Notes under the pieces: model-generated | Database searches by the model: none | What the model saw: only the letters and a program-made list of their open reading frames with translations | What the model was told of the DNA's origin: nothing | Made by a program: the position numbers and the translations under genes | Shown here: one piece after another, positions 54,138 through 63,149 of the stretch | Numbering within the stretch: the first letter of the stretch is position 1 | Layout: each line of letters starts with the position of its first letter | Assembly (NCBI RefSeq): GCF_000813005.1 | Contig: NZ_JSYP01000011.1 | Coordinates: 1-64,000, forward strand | DNA: 64,000 nucleotides | Direction of reading: 5' to 3' | DNA from: Flavobacterium sp. KMS | GTDB taxonomy: Bacteria; Bacteroidota; Bacteroidia; Flavobacteriales; Flavobacteriaceae

Positions 54138-55064
54138 ATGGCAGATAAAATTATAAGAATAGGAACTCGCGATAGCGAATTAGCTCTTTGGCAAGCGCAT
54201 ACGGTCGAGAAAAAACTAAACGATTTAGGATATAAAACCCAAATTATTGCGGTTAAATCGCAAGGTGATATATTACTTGACAAACCACTTTACGAACTCG
54301 GAATCACAGGTATCTTTACTAAAACACTTGATATTGCCATGATTAATGGTGAAATAGATATTGCAGTGCATTCTATGAAAGATGTTCCAACGGCTTTGCC
54401 AAAAGGAATTGTTCAGGCAGCTGTTCTGGAAAGAGCTAATTCATTAGATATTTTGGTTCATAAAGGAAATCTGGATTTTTTAAACGAGTCTGCTACTATT
54501 GCAACCGGAAGTTTACGTCGCCAGGCACAATGGTTAAACAAATACCCAAACCATAAAGTTGTTGATTTACGTGGAAACGTAAATACACGCATGCAAAAAT
54601 TAAACGATAACGATTGGAGCGGAGCCGTTTTTGCAGCAGCAGGACTAGAGAGAATCAATTTAAAACCAGAAAATTATATTAATCTGGATTGGATGATTCC
54701 AGCACCTGCTCAAGGCGCAATGGTTGTCGTGGCAATGGAAAACGACAATTTTGCATTGGACGCTCTAACGCAACTTAACGATATCGAAACTGAAATTGTT
54801 ACTTATATCGAACGCCAGTTTTTAAGAACTCTAGAGGGTGGTTGTACTGCACCGATAGGAGCTTTGGTTAAATATAATGACGAAGAAGATACACTTCATT
54901 TTCAAGGAGTTTTATTTTCATTAGATGGAAAAATAAAATTGGAAATTGATAAAATTGTTCCAATTGAAGAATGGAAGAAATTAGGTTTTAATATGGCACA
55001 AGAAATTCTTATGAATGGTGGAGCTGAATTGATGAAAACGATTAAAGAATCTCTAAAAAAATAA
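54138..55064 (+). CDS. hemC: Hydroxymethylbilane synthase (porphobilinogen deaminase)
   Basis: HemC links four porphobilinogen molecules into hydroxymethylbilane, using a covalent dipyrromethane cofactor. The 308 residues are of family length. The cofactor-binding cysteine is Cys236 in LEGGCTAPIGA. The substrate-binding basic motif reads ATGSLRRQAQWL. The N-terminal domain starts with IRIGTRDSELALWQA. The stop overlaps the hemD start by one base (TAATG), a strong sign of coupled translation. Confidence 0.96.
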   Translation: MADKIIRIGTRDSELALWQAHTVEKKLNDLGYKTQIIAVKSQGDILLDKPLYELGITGIFTKTLDIAMINGEIDIAVHSMKDVPTALPKGIVQAAVLERANSLDILVHKGNLDFLNESATIATGSLRRQAQWLNKYPNHKVVDLRGNVNTRMQKLNDNDWSGAVFAAAGLERINLKPENYINLDWMIPAPAQGAMVVVAMENDNFALDALTQLNDIETEIVTYIERQFLRTLEGGCTAPIGALVKYNDEEDTLHFQGVLFSLDGKIKLEIDKIVPIEEWKKLGFNMAQEILMNGGAELMKTIKESLKK

Positions 55065-55738
55065 TGGCAAAATCAATTCAAATATTATCTACAAAAGTAC
55101 TTTCGAGTATTCAGAAACAAGAATTGCAAAAAGCAAATATTGATGTAGTCGAAGCAAATTTCATTGAAACCCAAAATAAACCTTTTAAGATTCAAGATAT
55201 CAATCAAAATTTGATTTTTACGAGTCAAAATGCGGTTCATAGCATTTTATCTGACCCAAAATCAGAAGAACTGAAAAGTAAAAATGTCTTTTGTGTCGGA
55301 TTAAAAACAAAGATTCTATTATCTGAAAGCGGATTTAATGTTGTAGCTTATACTGGTTATGCAGCTGATCTTGCCGAAATAATTACTTTGATTTATAGCA
55401 ATGAAAGTTATACATTTTTCAGTGGAAACCTTAGAAGAGAAACATTGCCAAAGGCACTAAAAGATGCTGGAGTAAAATTGAATGAGATTAATGTGTATGA
55501 AACTACTTTAACACCTCAAAAAATCAATTCAGTTGTAGATGGAATCCTGTTTTATAGTCCATCTGGAATTGAAAGTTATCTGAAAGAGAATACTATTAAA
55601 AATGAAAAATGCTTTTGTATTGGAGAAACCACGGCAGAGGCTTTAGAAAAAATTACTAAAAACATCATCATCGCTGATCAACCAACTGTTGAAGATGTGC
55701 TTGAAGACGTAATTACTGAATATTGCAATAAGCTTTAG
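55064..55738 (+). CDS. hemD: Uroporphyrinogen-III synthase
   Basis: HemD closes and rearranges hydroxymethylbilane to uroporphyrinogen III. The 224 residues show the typically low conservation of this family: the opening KSIQILSTKVLSSIQKQELQ, the middle FTSQNAVHSIL and the late FYSPSGIESYL with FCIGETTAEAL are the usual landmarks. The one-base overlap with hemC and the order hemC-hemD-hemE support the call. Its stop lies 79 bp before hemE, and that gap contains a 42-bp dispersed repeat. Confidence 0.88.
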   Translation: MAKSIQILSTKVLSSIQKQELQKANIDVVEANFIETQNKPFKIQDINQNLIFTSQNAVHSILSDPKSEELKSKNVFCVGLKTKILLSESGFNVVAYTGYAADLAEIITLIYSNESYTFFSGNLRRETLPKALKDAGVKLNEINVYETTLTPQKINSVVDGILFYSPSGIESYLKENTIKNEKCFCIGETTAEALEKITKNIIIADQPTVEDVLEDVITEYCNKL

Positions 55739-55766
55739 GCATTAAGCTGAAAGCAAAAAATTATAG

Positions 55767-55808
55767 ACAAACAAATGCTTAAAGCCTAAAGCTTAAAGCC
55801 TAAAGCAA
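55767..55808. repeat. 42-bp dispersed repeat, copy 2
   Basis: This is an exact inverted copy of 50701-50742, here between hemD and hemE, 9 bp before the hemE start codon. A weaker partial copy (AGCTTTAGGCATTAAGC) lies just upstream at about 55731-55748. Confidence 0.8.
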
Positions 55809-55817
55809 ATAAAAACC

Positions 55818-56843
55818 ATGTTAAAAAACGACCTATTTTTAAAAGCACTTAAAGGAGAAACAGTTCAACGTCCGCCAGTTTGGATGATGCGTCAGGCAGG
55901 AAGATATTTGCCAGAATTTATCGCTTTGCGTGATAAATATGATTTTTTCACTCGTTGTCAAACTCCAGAATTAGCTGCAGAAATTACTGTACAGCCTATT
56001 CGTCGTATTGCTCCAGATGCTGCAATTTTATTCTCGGATATTTTAGTAGTTCCTCAAGCAATGGGAATTGAAGTATTGATGAAAGAGAATTTTGGTCCGT
56101 TTTTGCCAAATCCTATTCGTACGATGCAAGATGTTCAGAGAGTTTATATTCCGGACATTCAAGAAAGCCTTGGTTACGTAATGGATGCAATTAAGCTAAC
56201 AAAGGAAATGCTGAATGATGAGGTACCTTTAATTGGTTTTGCAGGTTCTCCTTGGACAATTTTCTGCTATGCTGTAGAAGGTAAAGGTTCTAAAAGTTTT
56301 GATACTGCTAAAGGATTTTGTTTTTCAAACCCAGCAGCTGCACATACATTATTACAAAAAATTACAGATACAACTATTTTATACCTAAAAGAAAAAGTAA
56401 AAGCAGGAGTTGACGCTGTTCAGATTTTTGATTCTTGGGGTGGAATGCTTTCACCTGCTGACTATCAAGAGTTTTCATGGAAATACATGAATCAGATTGT
56501 TGAAGCTTTGGCTGACCACGCTCCGGTAATTGTTTTCGGAAAAGGATGTTGGTTTGCTTTAGGCGAAATGGGTCAAAGTCGTGCTTCGGCATTAGGAGTT
56601 GACTGGACTTGTTCGGCAAGAAATGCTCGTTACCTATCTGGAGGAAATATAACATTACAAGGAAATTTTGATCCATCAAGATTATTTTCTCCAATTCCAA
56701 CCATCAAAAAAATGGTACACCAAATGATTGATGAATTCGGAAAAGACAAATATATCGTAAATTTAGGTCACGGAATTTTACCAAATGTTCCTGTAGACCA
56801 CGCCAAAGCGTTTATTGACGCGGTTAAGGAATACGGAAATTAG
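55818..56843 (+). CDS. hemE: Uroporphyrinogen decarboxylase
   Basis: HemE removes the four acetate carboxyl groups of uroporphyrinogen III to give coproporphyrinogen III, without a cofactor. The 341 residues match the family. The signature [17 protein letters not shown] is at about 18-34, and the second one is [16 protein letters not shown]. The substrate-binding Asp is in [13 protein letters not shown]. The late motif [11 protein letters not shown] is intact. It follows hemD on the same strand. Confidence 0.97.
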   Translation: MLKNDLFLKALKGETVQRPPVWMMRQAGRYLPEFIALRDKYDFFTRCQTPELAAEITVQPIRRIAPDAAILFSDILVVPQAMGIEVLMKENFGPFLPNPIRTMQDVQRVYIPDIQESLGYVMDAIKLTKEMLNDEVPLIGFAGSPWTIFCYAVEGKGSKSFDTAKGFCFSNPAAAHTLLQKITDTTILYLKEKVKAGVDAVQIFDSWGGMLSPADYQEFSWKYMNQIVEALADHAPVIVFGKGCWFALGEMGQSRASALGVDWTCSARNARYLSGGNITLQGNFDPSRLFSPIPTIKKMVHQMIDEFGKDKYIVNLGHGILPNVPVDHAKAFIDAVKEYGN

Positions 56844-56860
56844 TATATAGTTATCGGTTG

Positions 56861-56892
56861 CAGATTTCAGATTCACTAAAAGCTGAAATCTG
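56861..56892. repeat. Inverted repeat after hemE
   Basis: CAGATTTCAG at 56861-56870 pairs with CTGAAATCTG at 56883-56892 around a 12-nt loop. No T-run follows, so it is a structured spacer rather than a clear terminator. Confidence 0.45.
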
Positions 56893-56967
56893 TAGCTGAA
56901 AACAAACATTAGGGTACGAGATTACAAAGCCTGTTTATTTGATGATTTAAAAGAATACTGAAAATAA

Positions 56968-57621
56968 ATGCTCGCAAATATAAACTTCCATAGAAACTCA
57001 CCATTTTCTTTTATAGAATATGGTTTTTCTGCTTATTATGCGACTATTTTTTTGATGGTTTGGTTACATCCTGAACAATACAATACTAGTTTGATAAACG
57101 ATTTAGCTGTATTAATCGTTTTTGAATTTATAATGGTTCATTCAGGAGTATTTATGGCGGTAATGCCAAAGAGATATTCTATTTTGGTCTTTTTCCCTAT
57201 GTACGGTCTTTTTGCATATAGTTTCAATAATTCTGTTATTGATACCAATATTTTTTATATTTATTTGCTGGTAGTTTTAAATCGAATGCGATTTGCTTTC
57301 TCAAATGTTAGTGATGAAGTCAGATTAAAAGAGATAGCAAAATCGGTTTTTAGGGCAATGTTGTATTTTGTTTTACTTTTTGCCGTAGTGCTAGGGAATG
57401 TGTTTGTACCAAAACTAGGACTTACACCCGATTTTTTGGAAAAAGTTCATTACTTTGATGAAATAAAATCTAGTGGATTAATTATGGAAAAGCCATATAT
57501 CGCAATGTGTATGGGTTTTTTATATTATTCATTACCCGTTTTGTTTTTCTTATACAGAATAATAAAACGTACTTATAACTCTTACTTTGTAAAAGAGAGA
57601 GTGATAAAAAGATACTATTAG
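56968..57621 (+). CDS. Integral membrane protein of unknown function
   Basis: The 217 residues hold about five hydrophobic segments, near 18-34, 45-66, 70-86, 92-105, 130-150 and 178-198 (some may be half-helices). The opening LANINFHRNSPFSFIEYGFS is polar. I recognise no family. It sits between hemE and hemF in the heme cluster on the same strand, 30 bp ahead of the next small gene, so it may be expressed together with heme genes. A function in the pathway is not shown. Confidence 0.7.
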   Translation: MLANINFHRNSPFSFIEYGFSAYYATIFLMVWLHPEQYNTSLINDLAVLIVFEFIMVHSGVFMAVMPKRYSILVFFPMYGLFAYSFNNSVIDTNIFYIYLLVVLNRMRFAFSNVSDEVRLKEIAKSVFRAMLYFVLLFAVVLGNVFVPKLGLTPDFLEKVHYFDEIKSSGLIMEKPYIAMCMGFLYYSLPVLFFLYRIIKRTYNSYFVKERVIKRYY

Positions 57622-57650
57622 AAACTTTGCAGAAAATAAAATATTAAAAT

Positions 57651-58031
57651 ATGCTAAACAAAGGATTACGAGATGAAGAAAGTACCCGAATAGACAATGT
57701 ACTTAAAGTATTAATGTCCATTGGATTCCTGCCTAAATTTTGGAATATCGAAGATACTAGTCTTATCGATAATGAACTTACAAGCTTTGGATTAAGTGTA
57801 GAGAGTATGGTTAATCTTAGCGAACAGGATTTAATTACGCTCTTAGTTAGATGCCATTTAGATTGGAATCAATTAGAATTATTTGGAGATTTTTTAGTTA
57901 GATTCTCCGTTGTAGATAATTATAACTTTTCAGGAAAAGCAATTGCCATTTATGAATATGTTCAGCAAGAAAGCAAGACCTTTTCATTTGGGATTATTAG
58001 TAAAATTGCTTCTGCAAAAGCAAATTTGTAA
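57651..58031 (+). CDS. Hypothetical protein in the heme cluster
   Basis: The 126-residue soluble protein is mostly helical and acidic (LNKGLRDEESTRIDNVLKVL at the start). It has no signal peptide and no recognisable motif. It lies 29 bp after the membrane protein and 10 bp before an acetyltransferase, all in the same direction as hemF, so it is probably part of one transcript. No function can be proposed. Confidence 0.65.
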   Translation: MLNKGLRDEESTRIDNVLKVLMSIGFLPKFWNIEDTSLIDNELTSFGLSVESMVNLSEQDLITLLVRCHLDWNQLELFGDFLVRFSVVDNYNFSGKAIAIYEYVQQESKTFSFGIISKIASAKANL

Positions 58032-58041
58032 ATCATAGCAA

Positions 58042-58581
58042 ATGATAATCTATAAAACAGAAGAGTTTCATATAACAACTTTAACTTTAAAAGATGCGAT
58101 AAGTCTTAATGAAATGATGCTCCATAATGTAGAACGTTTTAAGAGATTTTTCCCTAAAACGCTCTCTAAGAACTTAACTCTTGAAGCTTCAGAAGCTTAT
58201 GTTTTAGAAAAAAATAACGAGATTCAATCCAATTCTGAATTTACTTTTGGAATTAAAGAAAACAAAACTGATAAAGTTGCAGGACTAATTATCATCAAAA
58301 AATTGAATTGGGAAACCAAACAAGGCGAACTTGCTTATTGTATTGGAGCAAAATATCAGGGAAAAGGTTGGGTGTCTGATGCAGTAAGTCAAATTTCAAA
58401 TTATGCTTTCAATGAATTAAATTTGAAAACATTACAAATCATTTCTCATAAAACGAATTTAGGAAGCATTAAAGTCGCAGAAAATTGCGGATTCCTATGG
58501 AGAAAAACATTAATTAGCGAATTTACTCCAACTAATGAACTTGCGTTAGATATGGAATTATATGAATTAACAAAAAGATGA
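58042..58581 (+). CDS. RimJ/RimL-type GNAT acetyltransferase
   Basis: The 179 residues form one GNAT domain of the RimJ/RimL group, which acetylates N-termini of proteins or small amines. The acetyl-CoA loop region reads GELAYCIGAKYQGKGWVSDA, and the late motif LGSIKVAENCGF is typical. Its stop overlaps the hemF ATG by 4 bp, so translation is coupled. The acetyl acceptor is unknown; its place in the heme cluster may be incidental. Confidence 0.87.
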   Translation: MIIYKTEEFHITTLTLKDAISLNEMMLHNVERFKRFFPKTLSKNLTLEASEAYVLEKNNEIQSNSEFTFGIKENKTDKVAGLIIIKKLNWETKQGELAYCIGAKYQGKGWVSDAVSQISNYAFNELNLKTLQIISHKTNLGSIKVAENCGFLWRKTLISEFTPTNELALDMELYELTKR

Positions 58582-59480
58582 AAGAACAATTTTATAAATA
58601 TATACAAAGCCTTCAAGATACAATAGTTTCAGGATTAGAAGCAGTTGATGGTCAAGCCAAATTCCGTGAAGATATCTGGGAACGTCCAGAAGGAGGCGGT
58701 GGAAGAACACGTGTAATCGAAAACGGAGCTGTTTTTGAAAAAGGCGGTGTTAATATATCGGCAGTTCATGGTAAATTGCCAGAAGCCATGCAAAAAATGT
58801 TTAATGTAGGTGAAGCCGATTTTTTTGCTTGTGGACTAAGTTTGGTTTTACATCCAAAAAATCCAATGGTTCCTACTGTTCACGCCAATTGGCGTTATTT
58901 TGAAATGTATGATGATCAAGGAAATGTAATTCAGCAATGGTTTGGTGGAGGTCAGGATTTAACGCCTTATTATTTGTTCGAAAAAGATGCGAAACACTTT
59001 CATCAAACATGTAAAATAGCTTGTGACAAACACAATCCAGAGTTTTATCCGAAATATAAAAAACAATGTGATGCCTACTTTTGGAACGCACATCGTAATG
59101 AAGCCCGCGGAATAGGAGGATTGTTCTTTGATTATTGCAAAGCTACAGACGAAATGAGTATGCAGGATTGGTATAATTTTGTTACCGAAGTAGGAAACAG
59201 TTTCTTAGAAGCCTATGTTCCAATTGTCGAAAGAAGAAAAATTCTATTATATACCGAAGAACAAAGAACATGGCAAGAAATTCGTCGTGGTCGTTATGTC
59301 GAGTTTAATCTGGTTCATGATAAAGGAACGCTATTTGGTTTAAAAACCAATGGTAGAATCGAGAGTATCTTAATGAGTTTGCCGCCTCATGTACAATGGG
59401 TTTACGATCATCACCCAGAAGTAGGAAGCGATGAGGAGAAACTAATACAAACACTTGAAAATCCTAGAGAATGGATGTAA
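58578..59480 (+). CDS. hemF: Oxygen-dependent coproporphyrinogen-III oxidase
   Basis: HemF converts coproporphyrinogen III to protoporphyrinogen IX using molecular oxygen, which suits an aerobic organism. The 300 residues match the family. The motif WERPEGGGGRTRVIENGAVF appears early, then HPKNPMVPTVHANWRYF and WFGGGQDLTPYYLF, with the signature FFDYCKATDEMS in the middle. Upstream it overlaps an acetyltransferase gene by 4 bp; downstream it overlaps the DUF4421 gene by 10 bp. No oxygen-independent HemN is present in this window. Confidence 0.97.
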   Translation: MKEQFYKYIQSLQDTIVSGLEAVDGQAKFREDIWERPEGGGGRTRVIENGAVFEKGGVNISAVHGKLPEAMQKMFNVGEADFFACGLSLVLHPKNPMVPTVHANWRYFEMYDDQGNVIQQWFGGGQDLTPYYLFEKDAKHFHQTCKIACDKHNPEFYPKYKKQCDAYFWNAHRNEARGIGGLFFDYCKATDEMSMQDWYNFVTEVGNSFLEAYVPIVERRKILLYTEEQRTWQEIRRGRYVEFNLVHDKGTLFGLKTNGRIESILMSLPPHVQWVYDHHPEVGSDEEKLIQTLENPREWM

Positions 59481-60415
59481 AATTGATTTATATTATGTTT
59501 TTTGCAGGAGTTTTTGGGTGTTTTGCTCAAAAAGATTCTCTTCAAAATCCCTATTTTAAATCATATGATGATAAGGTTACCGCAAGTATTTATTATCTGG
59601 ATACATCCAATAATTTTCAGTTTGTTTACCCTGTTCCTGGAGAAGGGACAAAAATTCTTAATTTAATTCCTAATCGAAAAGAACAATTAGGAGCTTCACT
59701 TTCGTTTAAGTTTGTTGATTTGTCTTTTGGTTTCTCGCCAAAATTTTTAAATGCCAATAAAGATAATTCAGGTTCTAAGCTTTTAAGTCTTAATACAAGA
59801 TTGTATCATAAGCAATGGATGCAGAGCTTTACTTATTTTTATCAAAAAGGGTTTTATGTAAGTCAAGATGGTATAGATGCGGCTTTCCCAGGATTTAAAT
59901 CGATTAAAATAGGAGGAGCTACATCTTATATTTTTAATAAAAAGTTTTCTTATAAAGCAATCGGAAGTCAGAATGAGTGGCAAACAAAGAGTGCAGGAAG
60001 TTTTATTCCTAATTTTTCTGCTTATTACACCAATATAAAATATAATGGAGATGGAGATAAAATAAATGGGAAAACATATCTGTTCTCATTGGCGCCATCC
60101 TATTTTTATAATCTGGTTTTAGGAAAACATGTTTTGGTTTCTGCAGGATTATCTTTGGGTGCAGGTATTTATTTTACAGAGGGTCATTCTAAAGTGGTTT
60201 CTGAATTGGATATGAGTTTGAAAACGGGTTACAATTCCGATTCTTTTTTTGCATTCATGAATATTAATTATCTCAATTTTGTTGAGGGTGAAACAAGTGA
60301 TATAGGCTTAAATGATAATATATCGACTGTAAAAATTACGGCGGGTTATCGATTTAATGCTCCCAAAAAAGTGACCGAGATTTATGATAAAATAAATCAG
60401 AAAACGGGATTATAA
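59471..60415 (+). CDS. DUF4421 family exported protein
   Basis: The 314-residue protein begins with a signal peptide (KLIYIMFFAGVFGCFAQ) and continues with beta-rich text such as LGASLSFKFVDLSFGFSPKF and YHKQWMQSFTYFYQKGFYVS, which I associate with the DUF4421 family, probably an outer-membrane beta-barrel. Its start overlaps the end of hemF by 10 bp; an ATG at 59495 would avoid overlap but shorten the signal. It is the last gene of this heme block before a strong terminator. Confidence 0.72.
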   Translation: MDVKLIYIMFFAGVFGCFAQKDSLQNPYFKSYDDKVTASIYYLDTSNNFQFVYPVPGEGTKILNLIPNRKEQLGASLSFKFVDLSFGFSPKFLNANKDNSGSKLLSLNTRLYHKQWMQSFTYFYQKGFYVSQDGIDAAFPGFKSIKIGGATSYIFNKKFSYKAIGSQNEWQTKSAGSFIPNFSAYYTNIKYNGDGDKINGKTYLFSLAPSYFYNLVLGKHVLVSAGLSLGAGIYFTEGHSKVVSELDMSLKTGYNSDSFFAFMNINYLNFVEGETSDIGLNDNISTVKITAGYRFNAPKKVTEIYDKINQKTGL

Positions 60416-60416
60416 T

Positions 60417-60453
60417 AAAAAGAGAGAGGCACCAACGGTGCCTCTCTCTTTTT
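60417..60453. terminator. Strong bidirectional terminator
   Basis: A perfect 17-bp stem (AAAAAGAGAGAGGCACC at 60417-60433 with its complement at 60437-60453) and a 3-nt loop separate convergent genes. It ends the heme block on the plus strand and the exported-protein pair on the minus strand. Confidence 0.95.
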
Positions 60454-60470
60454 ATCTACTAAAATCTAGA

Positions 60471-62282
60471 TTATTTGCTAAGTTCCTGAACAAAATCTAA
60501 CGTTTGCAGAATGATGTTCTTATCCGATTTTAACGAATTTAATCGTAATTCAAATTTTAGTTTATTATCAATCAGTTTTTTCGAAGATTGAAGTGTTATA
60601 TCACTAAACTGTGTTGCAAATTGATCGATTTTTTTAATATCAGCAGTTTTTGTTTCACCAGTATGGCTATATGCATTAGAAATCTCAGGAATATTAAGCT
60701 TCGCTAAAAAGTAATTTTGCTTCAAGTCTTTCTTTACTTCTTTTACAAATGATCCGTTATTGGTATTGAAGTAGTCACGAGAATTTCCTATTACTACTAC
60801 ATCCTTATCCTTAAGGATAAACAAATCCCCGTATTTACCGTTGGTTCCGACGATTTCGTAATAATTTCCTTTTTGTACCAATAATTTTTTACGAACGCCT
60901 AACTGTATCAGCTTGTCGCCAAATGTTGGATGCGTTGAGGTAAAAATCATTGAAAAAATCGGAATTGATTTCTTCTCTTTTTTCTCAACTTCTATTTCTT
61001 CATAATTATCGTCGTATTCGTAAGATTTTGACGTTACCTCAATTTCCTTAACATCGAGTAAGAACATGCTTAAATCACCGTCAAAAAGAGTTGCAGTGGC
61101 TTCCTCATCAACAATAGTCGAGATTAAATCCGTTACAATACCCATATCATCCTTCGTTAATGCAGCACTATTTAAAACTTCGGTCATTAAATTCGGAAAG
61201 TTTTTTAATGTTTCTTTGGTGTTAATATGATAGCTCATATAACCCAAAGGCTTTTTGTCAGGAAAATAATTAAAAATGTTTTTATTGATTTTTCTATTGG
61301 CCATTTTGTCCACAATATCAGCCATTGGTTTAGAGTATTCAATAATCTCTTCTACACGAGCATTATCATTATCAAAATAAAAATCCAAATTGATTCCCTT
61401 TACAAGATTTCCCCAGTTTTTTTGAGAAGGCAAGAATTTATTATAAGTGGTAAATTGAGATAGAGTAGCGTAAGACTCGTAAAAAGAAGACATCGCTGCG
61501 CTGTAATTAATCCAAGATGAGATGTCTGCAGTAGCGTTTATCTTATCAGAAGATGGAGCAGTAAAACCTTTTTCGAAAAGAGATTTAATAAAATCATTTC
61601 GTTGTATCGATTGTAAACTGTCAAAAGCAGCACGTCCAAGATCATATTCAGCGTAATAGTTATCGGTAGAAACAGCTGTAGAGTCTATAGGTTCCTCTAT
61701 TGTATATGGAGTGTTAATGTCAATAGGAGATTCTCCTATAGGTTCTCCTTCATCTGGAGCTACATCTACAGTGATTTCTTCCTGAATTTCTGGAATATCG
61801 TATAGATTAGAGCTATACTTTTTTGTAAAACCTACAATCACAAGATAATTATCGTTCCATGCCATAGAACTTCCTTTATTTACAGAAGTTAATAGAGAGT
61901 ATAGAGGGAAATCTTCGATTGTAGCGGTTGGGATAGAGTCAGCATTTTTTTCTACATGCAGTTTTTGCATGAATTGTTTAATGTCATTTCTATTCTTAAT
62001 AGGAATTGTGACTTGGTAATACGGAATACTATCTGTGAAATTTCCGTTTACGCTTATTTTTTGGTCTAATTTAAAAAGATTTGCATATTGGTTGATATCA
62101 TAATCGGGCTTGCCTTCAGTATATTTATTAATTAAAGAATGATTTAATACATCAAGAATATTTACTTTCTTAGAAAGTTGGTCGCCATTAAATTGTACAA
62201 AATAATCGTATGGTTTAGTATTGGTCTGACTATTGGCAAATAAGGTTGTTAATAGAATAAAATAGGTAAAAAAATGCTTCAT
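60471..62282 (-). CDS. Large exported protein of unknown function
   Basis: The 603 residues start with a signal peptide (HFFTYFILLTTLFANSQ). The mature part is acidic and mixed alpha/beta, with an acidic, Glu/Pro-rich middle (about 170-215) and long stretches such as NFPNLMTEVLNSAALTKDDM. The character recalls DUF4836-type Bacteroidetes proteins, but I cannot confirm this. Its gene starts 3 bp after the stop of the lipoprotein gene, so the two are one operon. The location is probably periplasm or surface. Confidence 0.68.
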   Translation of the reverse strand: MKHFFTYFILLTTLFANSQTNTKPYDYFVQFNGDQLSKKVNILDVLNHSLINKYTEGKPDYDINQYANLFKLDQKISVNGNFTDSIPYYQVTIPIKNRNDIKQFMQKLHVEKNADSIPTATIEDFPLYSLLTSVNKGSSMAWNDNYLVIVGFTKKYSSNLYDIPEIQEEITVDVAPDEGEPIGESPIDINTPYTIEEPIDSTAVSTDNYYAEYDLGRAAFDSLQSIQRNDFIKSLFEKGFTAPSSDKINATADISSWINYSAAMSSFYESYATLSQFTTYNKFLPSQKNWGNLVKGINLDFYFDNDNARVEEIIEYSKPMADIVDKMANRKINKNIFNYFPDKKPLGYMSYHINTKETLKNFPNLMTEVLNSAALTKDDMGIVTDLISTIVDEEATATLFDGDLSMFLLDVKEIEVTSKSYEYDDNYEEIEVEKKEKKSIPIFSMIFTSTHPTFGDKLIQLGVRKKLLVQKGNYYEIVGTNGKYGDLFILKDKDVVVIGNSRDYFNTNNGSFVKEVKKDLKQNYFLAKLNIPEISNAYSHTGETKTADIKKIDQFATQFSDITLQSSKKLIDNKLKFELRLNSLKSDKNIILQTLDFVQELSK

Positions 62283-62285
62283 ATA

Positions 62286-62918
62286 CTAGGGAATTAATTG
62301 GATTGTATTATTCATTAAAGACGATTTTTTAAGTACGCTGTACATATTTTGTTTTAAAAAAACGGTCTTTTTGTTTTTAGATATTTTACTGTTAGGGTTA
62401 TCAGTGTTGGCAATATCACGGTCAAAGGTGTAAATCGATATAATGTTGGCTTGTTCCAAATCCTGTTTTTTCTTTGGGTCTTTTACCAGGTTTTCAGGAA
62501 CAGGGTAAGAGGCAATCCTTTCAAAACTCTTAGCATTACTGCTAAAATGAATTTGGTCACTCTGATTATTAATACTATTTACAATGGCATTGAGTGCTTT
62601 TAAATTGGCATAGTTGAGTTTAATAATGAAAACATAATTTTCAAAATCAGTTTTAGTACTTACATTTGAAATTCCGTCAATTTTTAAAGCTTTTGCTTTA
62701 AAATCGGCTAGTTTCTTGGTGATTTCCTGTTCATTCGGGATTTTCACACCATCAACTTCTTCCAGCCAAATGGCCGATTTGGTCTTAAACCAAGATTTCG
62801 AAAAGTCAACCATAAGTGTGTATTCACCACTTTGATCGTCATGGTGTTTGATTCGTTCCGTTATCTCAAAACATCCTGTTAAGAGCAAACAGCAGCATAA
62901 AGCGAGAATTTTCTTCAT
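62286..62918 (-). CDS. Lipoprotein of unknown function
   Basis: The 210-residue protein has a clear lipobox ending at Cys16 (LALCCCLLLTGC). The mature part begins FEITERIKHHDDQSGEYTLM and is largely helical and charged. I recognise no family. It is the first gene of a two-gene operon with the large exported protein and is divergent from hemB, with a gap of 231 bp. A periplasmic lipoprotein partner of that protein is plausible. Confidence 0.72.
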   Translation of the reverse strand: MKKILALCCCLLLTGCFEITERIKHHDDQSGEYTLMVDFSKSWFKTKSAIWLEEVDGVKIPNEQEITKKLADFKAKALKIDGISNVSTKTDFENYVFIIKLNYANLKALNAIVNSINNQSDQIHFSSNAKSFERIASYPVPENLVKDPKKKQDLEQANIISIYTFDRDIANTDNPNSKISKNKKTVFLKQNMYSVLKKSSLMNNTIQLIP

Positions 62919-63035
62919 CAGGCAAATTTAAATTTAAATATTTTAAAAACCATGATATAAGAAGATTCTTAAATGGGAAATATAAAACAGTAAATTTTAG
63001 ATAATATTAACGCATTCTGAACAATGCTAAAAGCC

Positions 63036-63063
63036 TTATTCTGTTGATTTTTCTTTAACTTTG
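63036..63063 (+). promoter_or_regulatory. Promoter of hemB
   Basis: TAACTTTG at 63056-63063 matches the -7 box, with TTA at 63036-63038 as a weak -33 box 17 nt upstream. The ATG is at 63150, which leaves a leader of about 80 nt. Confidence 0.5.
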
Positions 63064-63149
63064 CGACACAATTTTAATTTCAACTTTAAAACGGATGTTA
63101 AGGCTTTTTTAGCATTAGCATACTTCTTAAAAATTTATAAAAAACACTT

